Part shown: one piece after another, positions 42,838 to 52,074 of the stretch | How the letters are laid out: the number at the start of each line of letters is the position of its first letter | How positions within the stretch are numbered: position 1 is the first letter of the stretch | Assembly (NCBI RefSeq): GCF_014844055.1 | Contig: NZ_CP062167.1 | Location: 3,633,501-3,697,500 of the forward strand | Reading direction: 5' to 3' | Length of the DNA: 64,000 nucleotides | DNA from: Aureimonas sp. OT7 | GTDB taxonomy: Bacteria > Pseudomonadota > Alphaproteobacteria > Rhizobiales > Rhizobiaceae | Made by a program: the position numbers and the translations under genes | The notes under the pieces: model-generated | What the model was told of the DNA's origin: nothing | Database searches by the model: none | The model's input: the letters and a program-made list of their open reading frames with translations, nothing else

Positions 42838-45684
42838 ATGGGCGGCCTCGCACTCTCATTCGGCGCCCCTCTCGTGCTGTTCGGGCTGGTCGCGCTGCCG
42901 ATCATCTGGTGGCTGCTGCGGCTGACGCCGCCGCAGCCGGAAACAGAGGCTTTTCCGCCGTTCCGCATTCTGCAGCGCGTTCTCAAAACGGAAGAGACGC
43001 CGGCGCGCAGTCCGTGGTGGCTGACCCTTCTGCGGCTGCTGCTGGCGGGCCTCGTCATCCTTGCGCTTGCCGCTCCGGTACTGAACCCCCGCGAAGCGCT
43101 GCTGCGTGGCGAAGGGCCGCTTGGCGTGATGCTGGACAATGGCTGGGCGAGCGCCACCCGCTTCGATGCCATGCGCGATAATGCCGCCGCGCTGGTGCGG
43201 GAGGCCGGAGAGGCTGGCCGCCCCGTCTCGCTGGTCCTGACCGCCGAGGATGCCTCCGACGACGCCGCCCCGATGGAGGCGGCCACTGCCCTGGAACGCC
43301 TGGGCGCCGCCGAAGCCCGCCCCGTTCCGGTGCAGCGGCTGGCCCCGGCCCAACGCCTGGCCACCGCGTTGCAGGGACAGACGGGCGTGACGCTGGCGCT
43401 TCTGACCGACGGGCTCGAAAGCACGGATCGGGCCGATGCGATGGCGGCGCTGTCCGGTATCGGAGCGGCACAGGTGCTGGCGTTCCAGGCCGAAACGAGT
43501 GGCCTCGTCGGGCTTACGGCGGCCGACAACGCCACCGATGCGCTGACCGTCGCGGCCGTCCGCCCGACGGGCGACGCCGTGCCGGCGCGTACGCTTAGGG
43601 CGCTGGACCGCCAATCGCGGGAGATCGGGCGCGCGCCGCTTGCCTTCGATGCCGGCGCTACCGCTACCGTTGCCCGCTTCGACATACCGGTGGAGCTTCG
43701 CAACGACGTGGCCCGTATCGAACTGGCCGGCACGGTCGATGCCGGCTCGGTCCGGCTGGTGGACGACAGCTTCCAGCGGCGGCGCGTGGGCCTGATATCC
43801 GGCGAGCCGCTCGACCTCGCCCAGCCGCTTCTGTCCCCGCTTTACTACATCACCCGCGCACTCGAGCCGTTTGCGGATCTGGTACAGGCCGAGAGCGCCG
43901 ACCTGGCAACCTCGGTGCCCGCCATGGTGCGCAGCAACCCTTCGGCCATCGTACTGGCCGACATCGGGGTTCTGCCCGCCGCCGCCGAAACGGCGCTGAC
44001 CTCCTATGTCGAGGCCGGCGGAACGCTGCTGCGCTTTGCTGGCCCACGCCTTGCAGCCTCCACCGCGGACGACCAGCTCGTTCCGGTACGCCTGCGCAGC
44101 GGCGAGCGCCAGCTTGGCGGAGCGCTGTCCTGGTCCGAGCCGCAGGCGCTCGCTCCCATGGCGGGAGACAGCCCCTTCGCCGACATCGCCATTCCGAGCG
44201 ATGTCACCGTGACGCGGCAGATCCTGGCGGAACCCTCGGTGGAACTGGCCGACCGTACCTGGGCCAGCCTCGCGGACGGGACTCCCATCGTCACGGCCGC
44301 CACGCGCGGAGCGGGTCGCATCATCCTGTTCCACACGACGGCCGAAGCCACCTGGTCGAACCTGCCCATATCGGGGGCTTTCGTCGATATGCTCCGCCGC
44401 ATCGTCATGCTGTCCCGCGCCGGGACAACGGCAGCCGCTTCCGATGCCCGCGAGGCCACCTATCCTCCCTATCTCATGCTCGACGCGGACGGCCTTCTGG
44501 TCCAGCCGGACAATACCGCCCGCCCGCTGACCGTGTCCGCCGAGGGGCTGCCTGCCGTCACGCGGGAGCATCCGCCCGGGCTCTATGGCTCCGAAGAAGG
44601 CTACGTGGCGTTGAACCTGCTACCGCGCGAGGCGACGCTGTCGCCCATCGGCGACCTTGCCGCCGCCGGCCCGGTCGAGGCGCGCGCCTATGGCGGCGCC
44701 GAAAGCACCAGCCTGACGCCCTGGCTGTTCGCCGCGGCGCTGCTGCTGTTCGCGCTCGACGCGCTGGCACTGATCTGGCTCCAGGGGGGCTTGCGCCGCC
44801 TGTTCGCGCCCGGGCGCTGGCGCCGCCAGGCGACGCTGCCGCTGATCCTTGCCGGGGCGATCCTGCTGCTGCCCGCCCTCGGCCACGCACAAGAGGCCGA
44901 CGATCCGGCGCGTGCCGGGCTCGATGGCTACGACGCCGAGGCCGCCATCGCCGCCACGGCAACGACCCACCTTGCCTATGTGCGTACCGGCGACGCGGCG
45001 CAGGACGAGATATCGCGACAAGGCCTGTTCGGCCTGTCGCAGTTCATCGGCGCCAAGACGGCGCTGGAGCCGGGCGAACCGGTCGAGGTGGATATCGCGA
45101 CCGACGAGCTTTCCTTCTATCCCATCCTGTACTGGCCCGTTTCCGCCTCGGCGCCGATGCCGGCGGAGGAAGCGATCAGCCGGGTCGACGCCTATATGAA
45201 GCAGGGCGGCACCGTGCTGTTCGACGTCGAGGACAGCGGCATGACCGGCCTTTCGGGCACTGCCGTTTCCGATGGGCAGCGCCGCCTGCGCGCCATCCTG
45301 GCAGACCTCGACATACCGCCGCTTGAGCCCGTCCCGGCCGACCATGTGCTGACCAAATCCTTCTACATCATGGACAGCTTCCCCGGCCGCTACACCGCGT
45401 CCGACCTGTGGGTGGAGGCGCTGGCCCGCTCTGCCGACGCCGAGACGCGCCCCGCCACGGCCGGCGACGGCGTCTCGTCCATCATGATCACGTCCAACGA
45501 TTTCGCCAGCGCCTGGGCGGTGGATGATACCGGCCTGTTCGTCTATCCGACCGACACGCCCGATCCGGCGCAACGCGACTATGCCTACAGGGCCGGCGTC
45601 AACATCGTCATGTATGTGCTGACCGGCAACTACAAGGCCGACCAGGTCCATGTGCCGGCGCTTCTGGAAAGGCTCGGACAATGA
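42838..45684 (+). CDS. Large membrane protein with BatA-like N-terminus and C-terminal DUF4159 domain
   Basis: A 948-residue protein. The first 85 residues hold two helices with a BatA/aerotolerance-type motif (PLVLFGLVALPIIWWLLRL and FPPFRILQRVL). A long extracytoplasmic region follows, including a VWA-like segment (LGVMLDNGWASATRF) and a glutamine-amidotransferase-like region near 380-480. Two further helices lie at about 625-645 and 663-680, then the DUF4159 domain from about 700 to 945 (TTHLAYVRTGDAAQDEISRQG, VDAYMKQGGTVLFDVED). Function unknown; it is fixed in the MoxR-DUF58 cluster and overlaps the next start (ATGA). Confidence 0.88.
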   Translation: MGGLALSFGAPLVLFGLVALPIIWWLLRLTPPQPETEAFPPFRILQRVLKTEETPARSPWWLTLLRLLLAGLVILALAAPVLNPREALLRGEGPLGVMLDNGWASATRFDAMRDNAAALVREAGEAGRPVSLVLTAEDASDDAAPMEAATALERLGAAEARPVPVQRLAPAQRLATALQGQTGVTLALLTDGLESTDRADAMAALSGIGAAQVLAFQAETSGLVGLTAADNATDALTVAAVRPTGDAVPARTLRALDRQSREIGRAPLAFDAGATATVARFDIPVELRNDVARIELAGTVDAGSVRLVDDSFQRRRVGLISGEPLDLAQPLLSPLYYITRALEPFADLVQAESADLATSVPAMVRSNPSAIVLADIGVLPAAAETALTSYVEAGGTLLRFAGPRLAASTADDQLVPVRLRSGERQLGGALSWSEPQALAPMAGDSPFADIAIPSDVTVTRQILAEPSVELADRTWASLADGTPIVTAATRGAGRIILFHTTAEATWSNLPISGAFVDMLRRIVMLSRAGTTAAASDAREATYPPYLMLDADGLLVQPDNTARPLTVSAEGLPAVTREHPPGLYGSEEGYVALNLLPREATLSPIGDLAAAGPVEARAYGGAESTSLTPWLFAAALLLFALDALALIWLQGGLRRLFAPGRWRRQATLPLILAGAILLLPALGHAQEADDPARAGLDGYDAEAAIAATATTHLAYVRTGDAAQDEISRQGLFGLSQFIGAKTALEPGEPVEVDIATDELSFYPILYWPVSASAPMPAEEAISRVDAYMKQGGTVLFDVEDSGMTGLSGTAVSDGQRRLRAILADLDIPPLEPVPADHVLTKSFYIMDSFPGRYTASDLWVEALARSADAETRPATAGDGVSSIMITSNDFASAWAVDDTGLFVYPTDTPDPAQRDYAYRAGVNIVMYVLTGNYKADQVHVPALLERLGQ

Positions 45685-47762
45685 CCTGGTCGCTGAGCTT
45701 CTCGCCCTTCTTCTCCTGGACCGTGCTGGCCCTGATCGCGGCGCCGGCCGTGCTGATCGCCCTTCTGCTCATCGCCGGGCGGCTGCGCGGTGCGCTTCTG
45801 CGTGTTGCCGCCATCGCGGCGCTGCTGCTGGCGCTCGCCAACCCGGTGCTGCTGCGCGAGGAGCGGGAGCCCCTGCAGAGCGTCGTATCGCTGGTAGTGG
45901 ATCGCAGCCAGAGCCAATCGATCGGCACGCGCATGCGCGAAACCGACGATGCCGTCGCGCAACTGCGCGCTCGATTGGCAGAGTATCCCGAATTCGATGT
46001 GCGCGTCGTAGAGGCCAGCCGCACGGCGGAAAGCAACCAGGATGCCACCACGGCGCTGTTTTCGGCGCTGTCGTCCGGCCTTGCCGACGTTTCGCCGGGG
46101 CGGGTCGCCGGCGCGATCCTGGTGACCGACGGGCAGGTCCACGACATTCCGGCCAATGCCGGTCAGCTTGGCTTCGACGCGCCGGTGCACGGCCTCGTCA
46201 CCGGCCGGCCGGACGAGTTCGACCGCCGCATAGAGATCGTCTCGGCGCCGCGCTTCGGCATCGTCGAGCAGCAGCAGACGCTGACCTATCGCGTCGTCGA
46301 GGAGGGCGAGAACGCGCCGAGCGCGCCGGTCGACGTACGAGCCTATCTGAACGGCGATCTGGTCGCCCGGCAGAACGCGGTGCCTGGCCAGGAGACGCAG
46401 TTGCCATTCCAGCTTCCACGCGCCGGGCACAACATCGTGGAGCTCGTCGCGGCGGAGCGGCCGGGCGAGATAACCTCCATCAACAACAAGGCCATCGCCG
46501 TTGTGGACGGCATCCGGGAAAACCTGCGGGTGCTTCTGGTCTCGGGCGAGCCGCATGCCGGCGAGCGCACCTGGCGCAATCTCCTGAAATCCGATGCGGC
46601 GGTCGACCTCGTCCATTTCACCATCCTGCGGCCTCCGGAAAAGCAGGACGGGACGCCGATCGACGAGTTGTCGCTGATCGCCTTCCCGACGCGCGAGCTT
46701 TTCGTGGAGCGGATCGACGATTTCGACCTCATCATCTTCGACCGCTACCAGCGGCGCGGTGTCCTGCCGACGCTCTACTACGATTACATCGCGCAGTATG
46801 TGCGCAACGGCGGCGCCATGCTGATCGCCTCCGGCCCGGAATATGCCGGGCTCGATTCCATCGCCAACTCGCCCCTGGCCAGCGTCCTGCCCGCGCTTCC
46901 GGAGGGCTCGGTCGAGACCGAGGCGTTCCGCCCCGTCCTGTCCGAGCTCGGCCGCAAACACCCCGTCACACGGGATCTGCCCGGCGCCTCGCAGACGCCC
47001 CCGGCCTGGAGCCCCTGGTTCCGCATCGTCGATGTGGGCGAGGTCTCGGGGGAGACGGTCATGAACGGTCCGGAGGGCAAGCCGCTGCTGGTGCTCGACC
47101 GCGTGGGCGAAGGGCGCGTCGCGCTGCTTCTCTCCGACCAGGGTTGGCTATGGTCGCGCGGGTTCGAGGGCGGTGGCCCGCATGTGCCCCTGTTCCGGCG
47201 GCTCGCGCATTGGCTGATGAAGGAGCCGGAGCTGGAAGAGGAGTCTCTCGACGCCGTCGCCGAAGGCAGCACGCTGACCATCACCCGCAATACGATCGGC
47301 GACGATCCGGGCCCGGCAACGCTGATAACGCCGTCCGGCGAAGCGCGGACGCTGACGCTTGCGCAGACGGGCGACGGCATATGGACGGCCGCTGTACCGG
47401 TGGACGAACTCGGCCTGTACCAGGTGGCGAACGGCGACTTGCGCGCGCTCGTCAATGTCGGCCCCGCCAATCCGCGCGAGTTCCGCGAGGCCATTTCCAC
47501 CACGGCCAAGCTGCAACCCGTGGCCGAAGCGTCGCGCGGCGGCGTGCGGCGCATAGCCGACGCGGATGGCAACGTCGCGGTGCCGCGCATCGTGCCGATC
47601 ACCGGGCGGGCCGACGGCGACGGCCGGGACTGGATCGGCCTGAAGACCACCGACGAAACGGTGCTGCGCGGCGTGGAGCGGACGCCGCTTTTCGCCGGGT
47701 TCCTGGGCCTCGCCGTCCTGCTTATGGTCTTGTCCGCCACATGGTATCGTGAGGGACGCTAG
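45681..47762 (+). CDS. VWA-like membrane protein of the MoxR cluster
   Basis: A 693-residue protein. It has helices at about residues 12-32 and 40-55, then a VWA-like region (VVSLVVDRSQSQSIG carrying DRSQS, a degenerate metal-ion site, and VAGAILVTDGQVHDIPA). A class I glutamine-amidotransferase-like domain follows at about 270-530 (LLVSGEPHAGERTWRNLL, YVRNGGAMLIASGPEYAG, GEGRVALLLSDQGWLW), and a C-terminal helix (FLGLAVLLMVLSATWY). These proteins probably form a membrane complex with the DUF4159 protein, assembled by MoxR/DUF58. Its start overlaps the previous stop. Confidence 0.87.
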   Translation: MTWSLSFSPFFSWTVLALIAAPAVLIALLLIAGRLRGALLRVAAIAALLLALANPVLLREEREPLQSVVSLVVDRSQSQSIGTRMRETDDAVAQLRARLAEYPEFDVRVVEASRTAESNQDATTALFSALSSGLADVSPGRVAGAILVTDGQVHDIPANAGQLGFDAPVHGLVTGRPDEFDRRIEIVSAPRFGIVEQQQTLTYRVVEEGENAPSAPVDVRAYLNGDLVARQNAVPGQETQLPFQLPRAGHNIVELVAAERPGEITSINNKAIAVVDGIRENLRVLLVSGEPHAGERTWRNLLKSDAAVDLVHFTILRPPEKQDGTPIDELSLIAFPTRELFVERIDDFDLIIFDRYQRRGVLPTLYYDYIAQYVRNGGAMLIASGPEYAGLDSIANSPLASVLPALPEGSVETEAFRPVLSELGRKHPVTRDLPGASQTPPAWSPWFRIVDVGEVSGETVMNGPEGKPLLVLDRVGEGRVALLLSDQGWLWSRGFEGGGPHVPLFRRLAHWLMKEPELEEESLDAVAEGSTLTITRNTIGDDPGPATLITPSGEARTLTLAQTGDGIWTAAVPVDELGLYQVANGDLRALVNVGPANPREFREAISTTAKLQPVAEASRGGVRRIADADGNVAVPRIVPITGRADGDGRDWIGLKTTDETVLRGVERTPLFAGFLGLAVLLMVLSATWYREGR

Positions 47763-47795
47763 CCGGTCCGCCCCTGCCACGGGAGAACGCCACTA

Positions 47796-48824
47796 ATGGT
47801 CGACGCTTCCTCTCTCCCCATATCGCTGGCGCTTCAGGGCGGCGGCGCGCATGGCGCCTTTACCTGGGGGGTGCTGGACCATCTTCTGAAAGACGGGCGC
47901 TTTCGCTTCACCGCCGTCAGCGGCACCAGCGCCGGGGCGTTGAACGCGGCCAGCCTTGTCACCGGCCTCGCCACAGGCGGCGCGCAAGCGGCGCGCGAAA
48001 ACCTCGAACGGCTCTGGCGGAGCGTCTCCGGCTCATCGCCGCTGGGCGCGGTGGAGCGCTCGATGCCCTTCCTGCCACTGCCCACAACCGTGGTGCACGG
48101 CATGCTGGAACGGGTCAAGGTACTGGGGCAGATGGTTTCGCCCTACGATCCGACCATGCCGAGCGGCAATCCGCTTCGCCCGGTGCTGGAACGCACCATC
48201 GATTTTCCCCTGCTCCAGGGCCCCGACGTCATCCCCACCTTCGTTTCCGCGACGCGCGTGGACACCGGGTCGGCCCGTGTCTTCACCGGGGCGGAACTGA
48301 CGGCCGACGCCCTGCTCGCCTCGGCCTGCCTGCCCAACCTGTTCCGCGCGGTCGAGATCGACGGGATTTCCTATTGGGATGGCGGCTACATGGGAAACCC
48401 GACGCTGACACCGTTGTTCTCGGAAGCGTTCGCGGCCGACATCCTGATCGTGCAGGTTACCCCGTTCCAGCGGCAGGAGGTTCCGCAGGGGGTGGCCGAT
48501 ATCCTGTCGCGGGTGACGGAGATCACCTTCAACTCCAGCCTGCTGCGGGACCTGCGGACGCTGACCGAAATCCAGAAGCTGTTGCGCGGCGCGGACGAGG
48601 CCAATCCGGCCCTGCGTCGCATCGCACGCCTGCGGCTGCACATGATCGCCGCCAGCCAGGACGTGGCAGAGCGCTCCACCGCCGCCAAGCTGGACACGCG
48701 CTGGTCCGAACTGTCGGGCCTTGCCGAGGCCGGCAGGCGGGCGGCCCGCGCCTGGCTCATCGCCCATGGCGACGACATCGGACACCGGTCCACCGTGGGC
48801 CCGATGCTGGAGCCCTTCATCTGA
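47796..48824 (+). CDS. Patatin-like phospholipase
   Basis: A 342-residue serine lipase-fold protein. Oxyanion-hole motif ALQGGGAHGAFTWGVL lies near residue 10, nucleophile Ser in AVSGTSAGALNAASL (GxSxG) near 46, and catalytic Asp in YWDGGYMGNPTLTPLF near 195. The class hydrolyses acyl chains from phospholipids; no signal peptide is seen, so it is probably cytosolic or peripheral. GGGAG precedes the ATG. The last bases overlap the convergent GNAT gene. Confidence 0.92.
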   Translation: MVDASSLPISLALQGGGAHGAFTWGVLDHLLKDGRFRFTAVSGTSAGALNAASLVTGLATGGAQAARENLERLWRSVSGSSPLGAVERSMPFLPLPTTVVHGMLERVKVLGQMVSPYDPTMPSGNPLRPVLERTIDFPLLQGPDVIPTFVSATRVDTGSARVFTGAELTADALLASACLPNLFRAVEIDGISYWDGGYMGNPTLTPLFSEAFAADILIVQVTPFQRQEVPQGVADILSRVTEITFNSSLLRDLRTLTEIQKLLRGADEANPALRRIARLRLHMIAASQDVAERSTAAKLDTRWSELSGLAEAGRRAARAWLIAHGDDIGHRSTVGPMLEPFI

Positions 48825-49332
48825 AGCGGGCCGTCACCTTACCGTCGAGCCTGTCCACGCCGCCGCCATCGAGCGGCAGGGCCAGTACCCGCAAAGGATC
48901 GACAGGCCCAGGCATGACGATGCTGCCGGGCCTGGTCGGCTCGTAGCCGAGCGGCATGTAATATCCCCTGTCACCCACCAGGAATATGAACGCCTCGCCC
49001 GCATCGCGGGCGGCATCCGCCGCCATCTGCATCAGGGATTTGCCGACGCCCATGCCCTTGTAGGCCGGGCGGACGGCGAGCGGGCCCAGCATGAGCGCCT
49101 GTGTCGCGCCAACCAGCACCGGGGTCTGACGGACCGATCCGATGACCTGCCCATGCAGGCAGGCGACGAAGGAAAGGCTCGGGGTGTGGGACGCCATCTC
49201 CCGCACGCGCGCTGCGGCGCGGGCAAAGCGCCCGGGCCCGAAGGCCTCGGCCGAAATGTCCTCTATGCAGGCGGCATGCAGGGGAAGCTCGTTGCCGAAC
49301 GTCAGCCCGGCGGCAGAAAGACGGGAAAGCAT
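48817..49332 (-). CDS. GNAT family N-acetyltransferase
   Basis: A 171-residue acetyltransferase of the predicted YhbS-like type. The acetyl-CoA site is LMLGPLAVRPAYKGMGVGKSLMQMAADAARDAG (the R/Q-x-x-G-x-G/A loop is near residue 98). N-terminal features are ELPLHAACIEDISAEAFGPGRF, and the C-terminal GDRGYYMPLGYEPTRPGSIVMPG is typical of the group. The substrate is unknown. I favour the ATG at 49332; an in-frame ATG at 49347 is possible. A hairpin lies just upstream. Confidence 0.85.
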   Translation of the reverse strand: MLSRLSAAGLTFGNELPLHAACIEDISAEAFGPGRFARAAARVREMASHTPSLSFVACLHGQVIGSVRQTPVLVGATQALMLGPLAVRPAYKGMGVGKSLMQMAADAARDAGEAFIFLVGDRGYYMPLGYEPTRPGSIVMPGPVDPLRVLALPLDGGGVDRLDGKVTARFR

Positions 49333-49347
49333 GGTGATCCAAAACAT

Positions 49348-49369
49348 CTGGCGTGGCCGTACACGCCAG
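49348..49369. promoter_or_regulatory. Inverted repeat upstream of the GNAT gene
   Basis: CTGGCGTG at 49348-49355 and CACGCCAG at 49362-49369 form a perfect 8-bp inverted repeat with a 6-base spacer, next to the GNAT start. It could be an operator or a 5' UTR hairpin. The rest of the roughly 200-base gap before the divergent glutathione-transferase gene shows no further gene. Confidence 0.4.
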
Positions 49370-49552
49370 AAGCCAGGGCAGGCCTTCCGGCGCGGTCAGT
49401 GTGCGGTCTTGGCCGCTTCCAGGCTTCGTCGTCGCAGCAAACGGACCACCAATTGTCGGTCATTCGGTTGACGGTGCTTATCATGGTGCCGGGACTGGCG
49501 TCTACCGCAATCCGGCTCATATCCCTTGTGCTGAACACGGGAGCGCACGAGC

Positions 49553-50554
49553 ATGGGCATGCTGGTTGACGGCGTCTGGCAGGACGTCTGGTACGACACC
49601 AAGAAAACGGGTGGAAGCTTCAAGCGGGAGGCAAGCGTCTTTCGAGACTGGATCACGCCCGATGGCGGGCCGGGGCCGCAAGGCCAGCGCGGCTACCCGG
49701 CGGAAGCGGGGCGATACCATCTTTATGTATCGCTCGCCTGCCCGTGGGCGCACCGGACATTGATCTTCCGCAAGCTCAAGAAGCTCGAGGACGTCATATC
49801 CCTCTCCGTCGTCGATTGGCTGATGGCGGAGAACGGTTGGGAGTTTTCGCAAAGACCGGGCGCCATACCGGATGACGTCAATGGCGCCGACAAGCTCTAT
49901 CAGGTCTATCTCAAAGCCGACCCGGAGTTTACCGGCCGCGTCACCGTGCCCGTCCTGTGGGACAAGCAGACCGGAACGATCGTCAGCAACGAATCGTCCG
50001 AGATCATCCGCATGTTCAACGACAGCTTCGACGCCTTCGGCGATGCCGGGCTGGATTTCTATCCGCCGGCCCTGCGGGCCGAAATCGATGCCACCAACGA
50101 TCTCGTCTACGAATCCGTCAATAACGGCGTCTACAAATGCGGCTTCGCCACGACGCAGGAAGCTTATGAGGCTCCCTTCCAGAAGCTGTTCGAGGTGCTG
50201 GACGCGTTGGAAGACCGCCTTGGACGACAGCGCTATCTTGTTGGCGATCGGCCGACGGAAGCGGACTGGCGGCTCTTCACCACGCTGATCCGCTTCGATC
50301 CCGTCTATGTCGGGCACTTCAAGTGCAATCGCCGGCGCATCGCCGACTATCCCAATCTCTACAATTACATGCTTGAGCTCTATCAATGGCCCGGCGTCGC
50401 CGAGACGGTCGATTTCAGGCACATCAAGGGCCACTATTACGAGAGCCACAAGACCATCAACCCGACCGGGATCGTGCCCCTCGGGCCCGAGCAGCACCTC
50501 GATACCCCGCACGATCGGGGCCGCCTTCCGGGCGTTTCACCAGTGCGGGGCTGA
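49553..50554 (+). CDS. Glutathionyl-hydroquinone reductase (Xi-class glutathione transferase)
   Basis: A 333-residue enzyme of the YqjG/PcpF/EcmB family. It reduces glutathionyl-hydroquinones to hydroquinones with glutathione. The catalytic Cys is in YHLYVSLACPWAHRTLI near residue 64. Other motifs are VPVLWDKQTGTIVSNESSEIIRMFN for glutathione binding, YESVNNGVYKCGFATTQEAYE and VGDRPTEADWRLFTTLIRFD. The C-terminus (RHIKGHYYESHKTINPTGIVPLGP) is diagnostic for the family. GGGAG is upstream of the ATG. The 3' end overlaps the convergent NUDIX gene by 18 bases. Confidence 0.93.
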   Translation: MGMLVDGVWQDVWYDTKKTGGSFKREASVFRDWITPDGGPGPQGQRGYPAEAGRYHLYVSLACPWAHRTLIFRKLKKLEDVISLSVVDWLMAENGWEFSQRPGAIPDDVNGADKLYQVYLKADPEFTGRVTVPVLWDKQTGTIVSNESSEIIRMFNDSFDAFGDAGLDFYPPALRAEIDATNDLVYESVNNGVYKCGFATTQEAYEAPFQKLFEVLDALEDRLGRQRYLVGDRPTEADWRLFTTLIRFDPVYVGHFKCNRRRIADYPNLYNYMLELYQWPGVAETVDFRHIKGHYYESHKTINPTGIVPLGPEQHLDTPHDRGRLPGVSPVRG

Positions 50555-50989
50555 AGGCACGGATCCGGCAAGCTCCGACAGGCGCGCCCGGGTCGCGGGC
50601 GTGACCCCATCGGGCAAGTCCGCCAGGGCAAAGAAGCCGCATTCGGCGATCTCGCGGTCGGCGCTGCGTTGCGCTGTCTGCCGCACGCCGTCCGCGCGGT
50701 AGAAGGCGACATGGTCCCTGCGCGAGGCCCGGCGGTTGAAGTGCAGCGACACGAGACGCAAGCCGTGCGGACAATCGAGGTTGCCTTCCTCGGCAAGTTC
50801 GCGGCGCGCCGCGGCTTCGCAGGTTTCGCCCGGGTCCACGCCCCCGCCGGGAAGGTGCCAGCCGGCGATATAGGTGTGCCGCACGAGGAAAACGCGCCCG
50901 TCCGCATCGAAGGCCGCAACCCGCGTGCCCAGGGTCATCGGCCGCCGCAGCAGGAAAAACAGATGGAAGAGCCGATCGCGAAGTCTCAA
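50537..50989 (-). CDS. NUDIX domain hydrolase
   Basis: A 150-residue protein with NUDIX box LPGGGVDPGETCEAAARREL followed by AEEGNLDC at about residues 46-72. The N-terminus RLFHLFFLLRRPMTLGTRVA is shared by a subfamily of unknown substrate that includes mutator MutT-like proteins. The start is read as TTG at 50989 because the family has this N-terminal stretch; the next Met would remove 17 residues. It is convergent with the glutathione-transferase gene and divergent from the phosphoesterase gene. Confidence 0.82.
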   Translation of the reverse strand: MRLRDRLFHLFFLLRRPMTLGTRVAAFDADGRVFLVRHTYIAGWHLPGGGVDPGETCEAAARRELAEEGNLDCPHGLRLVSLHFNRRASRRDHVAFYRADGVRQTAQRSADREIAECGFFALADLPDGVTPATRARLSELAGSVPSAPHW

Positions 50990-51045
50990 GCGCCCGTTAC
51001 CCCACGGCTCTTTCCAAAATCGGCCGCCGGTTTACATTGCCGCTG

Positions 51046-51990
51046 ATGTTCCGACTCGCCCATCTTTCCGACATTCATCTCGGCCCCCTGCCCGAAGTCT
51101 CGTACCGCGAGCTCGTGTCCAAGCGCATTACCGGTTACATCAACTGGCAGCGCAACCGAAAGCGCGCCATGTTCGGCGATACGCTGCTGAACCTCGTTGC
51201 CGACATGCGCCAGCAGAAGCCCGATCATGTGGCCGTGACCGGCGATCTCGTCAATCTTGCGACCAAGACCGAAGTGGATGGCGCCCGCCTCTGGCTGGAG
51301 GATCTCGGCAAGCCCGACTGGGTTTCCGTGGTGCCGGGCAATCACGATGCCTACGTGCCGGGCGCGCTCAACCGCGCCTGCCGCGAATGGGACGGCTACA
51401 TGACCGGCGACGACGGCCTGTCCTTCGACGATCGCCGCTTTCCCTATATGCGCGTGCGCGGCCCCGTCGCAGTCATCGGTACATCGAGCGCCGAGGCGAC
51501 CGCCCCCTTCTTTGCCACCGGCAGCTTCAAACGCCGGCAGGCCCTGCAAACCGCGCGCTTGCTGACGCAGGCCCACGGCCTGGGGTTGTTCCGCGTCGTG
51601 CTGATTCATCATCCGCCGGTGCCGGGCGCGGCCGCATGGTCGAAACGATTGATCGGCAAACAGTTCTTCTCCCGCGTGATCCATGATGCCGGGGCAGAGC
51701 TCGTTCTGCACGGGCACACGCATCTCGATACGCTTTACTGGCTCACCGGTCCGGGCGGGGAAAGGGTTCCGGTATGCGGCGTTCCCTCGGCAAGCCAAAG
51801 CGCCGGCCACGACAAGCCCGCCGCCCGCTACAGCCTCTTCGAGATCGATGGCGGCCCGGGCGAATGGTCGCTCACGCAGCGGGAACGCGGCTACACACCG
51901 CATGGCGATGCCATCGACTGGGTGCGGCAGCGCCGCCTGCTCGCAGATGGCACGACGGCCGATGCGGAGGCTGCCTCCGTCCGAGCGTAA
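51046..51990 (+). CDS. Calcineurin-like metallophosphoesterase
   Basis: A 314-residue phosphoesterase. The metal-binding blocks are in order: RLAHLSDIHLGPLPE, HVAVTGDLVNLATKTE, VVPGNHDAYVPG, VLIHHPPVPGAAAW and LVLHGHTHLDTLYW. These give the D-x-H, GD, GNH(D), H and GHxH set of a two-metal site. The likely substrate is a phosphodiester, but which is unknown (the CpdA-like fold is shared by many). The start is the ATG at 51046, just before the first motif. Confidence 0.9.
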   Translation: MFRLAHLSDIHLGPLPEVSYRELVSKRITGYINWQRNRKRAMFGDTLLNLVADMRQQKPDHVAVTGDLVNLATKTEVDGARLWLEDLGKPDWVSVVPGNHDAYVPGALNRACREWDGYMTGDDGLSFDDRRFPYMRVRGPVAVIGTSSAEATAPFFATGSFKRRQALQTARLLTQAHGLGLFRVVLIHHPPVPGAAAWSKRLIGKQFFSRVIHDAGAELVLHGHTHLDTLYWLTGPGGERVPVCGVPSASQSAGHDKPAARYSLFEIDGGPGEWSLTQRERGYTPHGDAIDWVRQRRLLADGTTADAEAASVRA

Positions 51991-52074
51991 CCGTGGGGAC
52001 GGTTTTGTGTTGCGGCGTCCGATAATGCCGTTCTATGAAGGTTACAGCATCAATCCTCGAGGCCGGCGCCGGGC

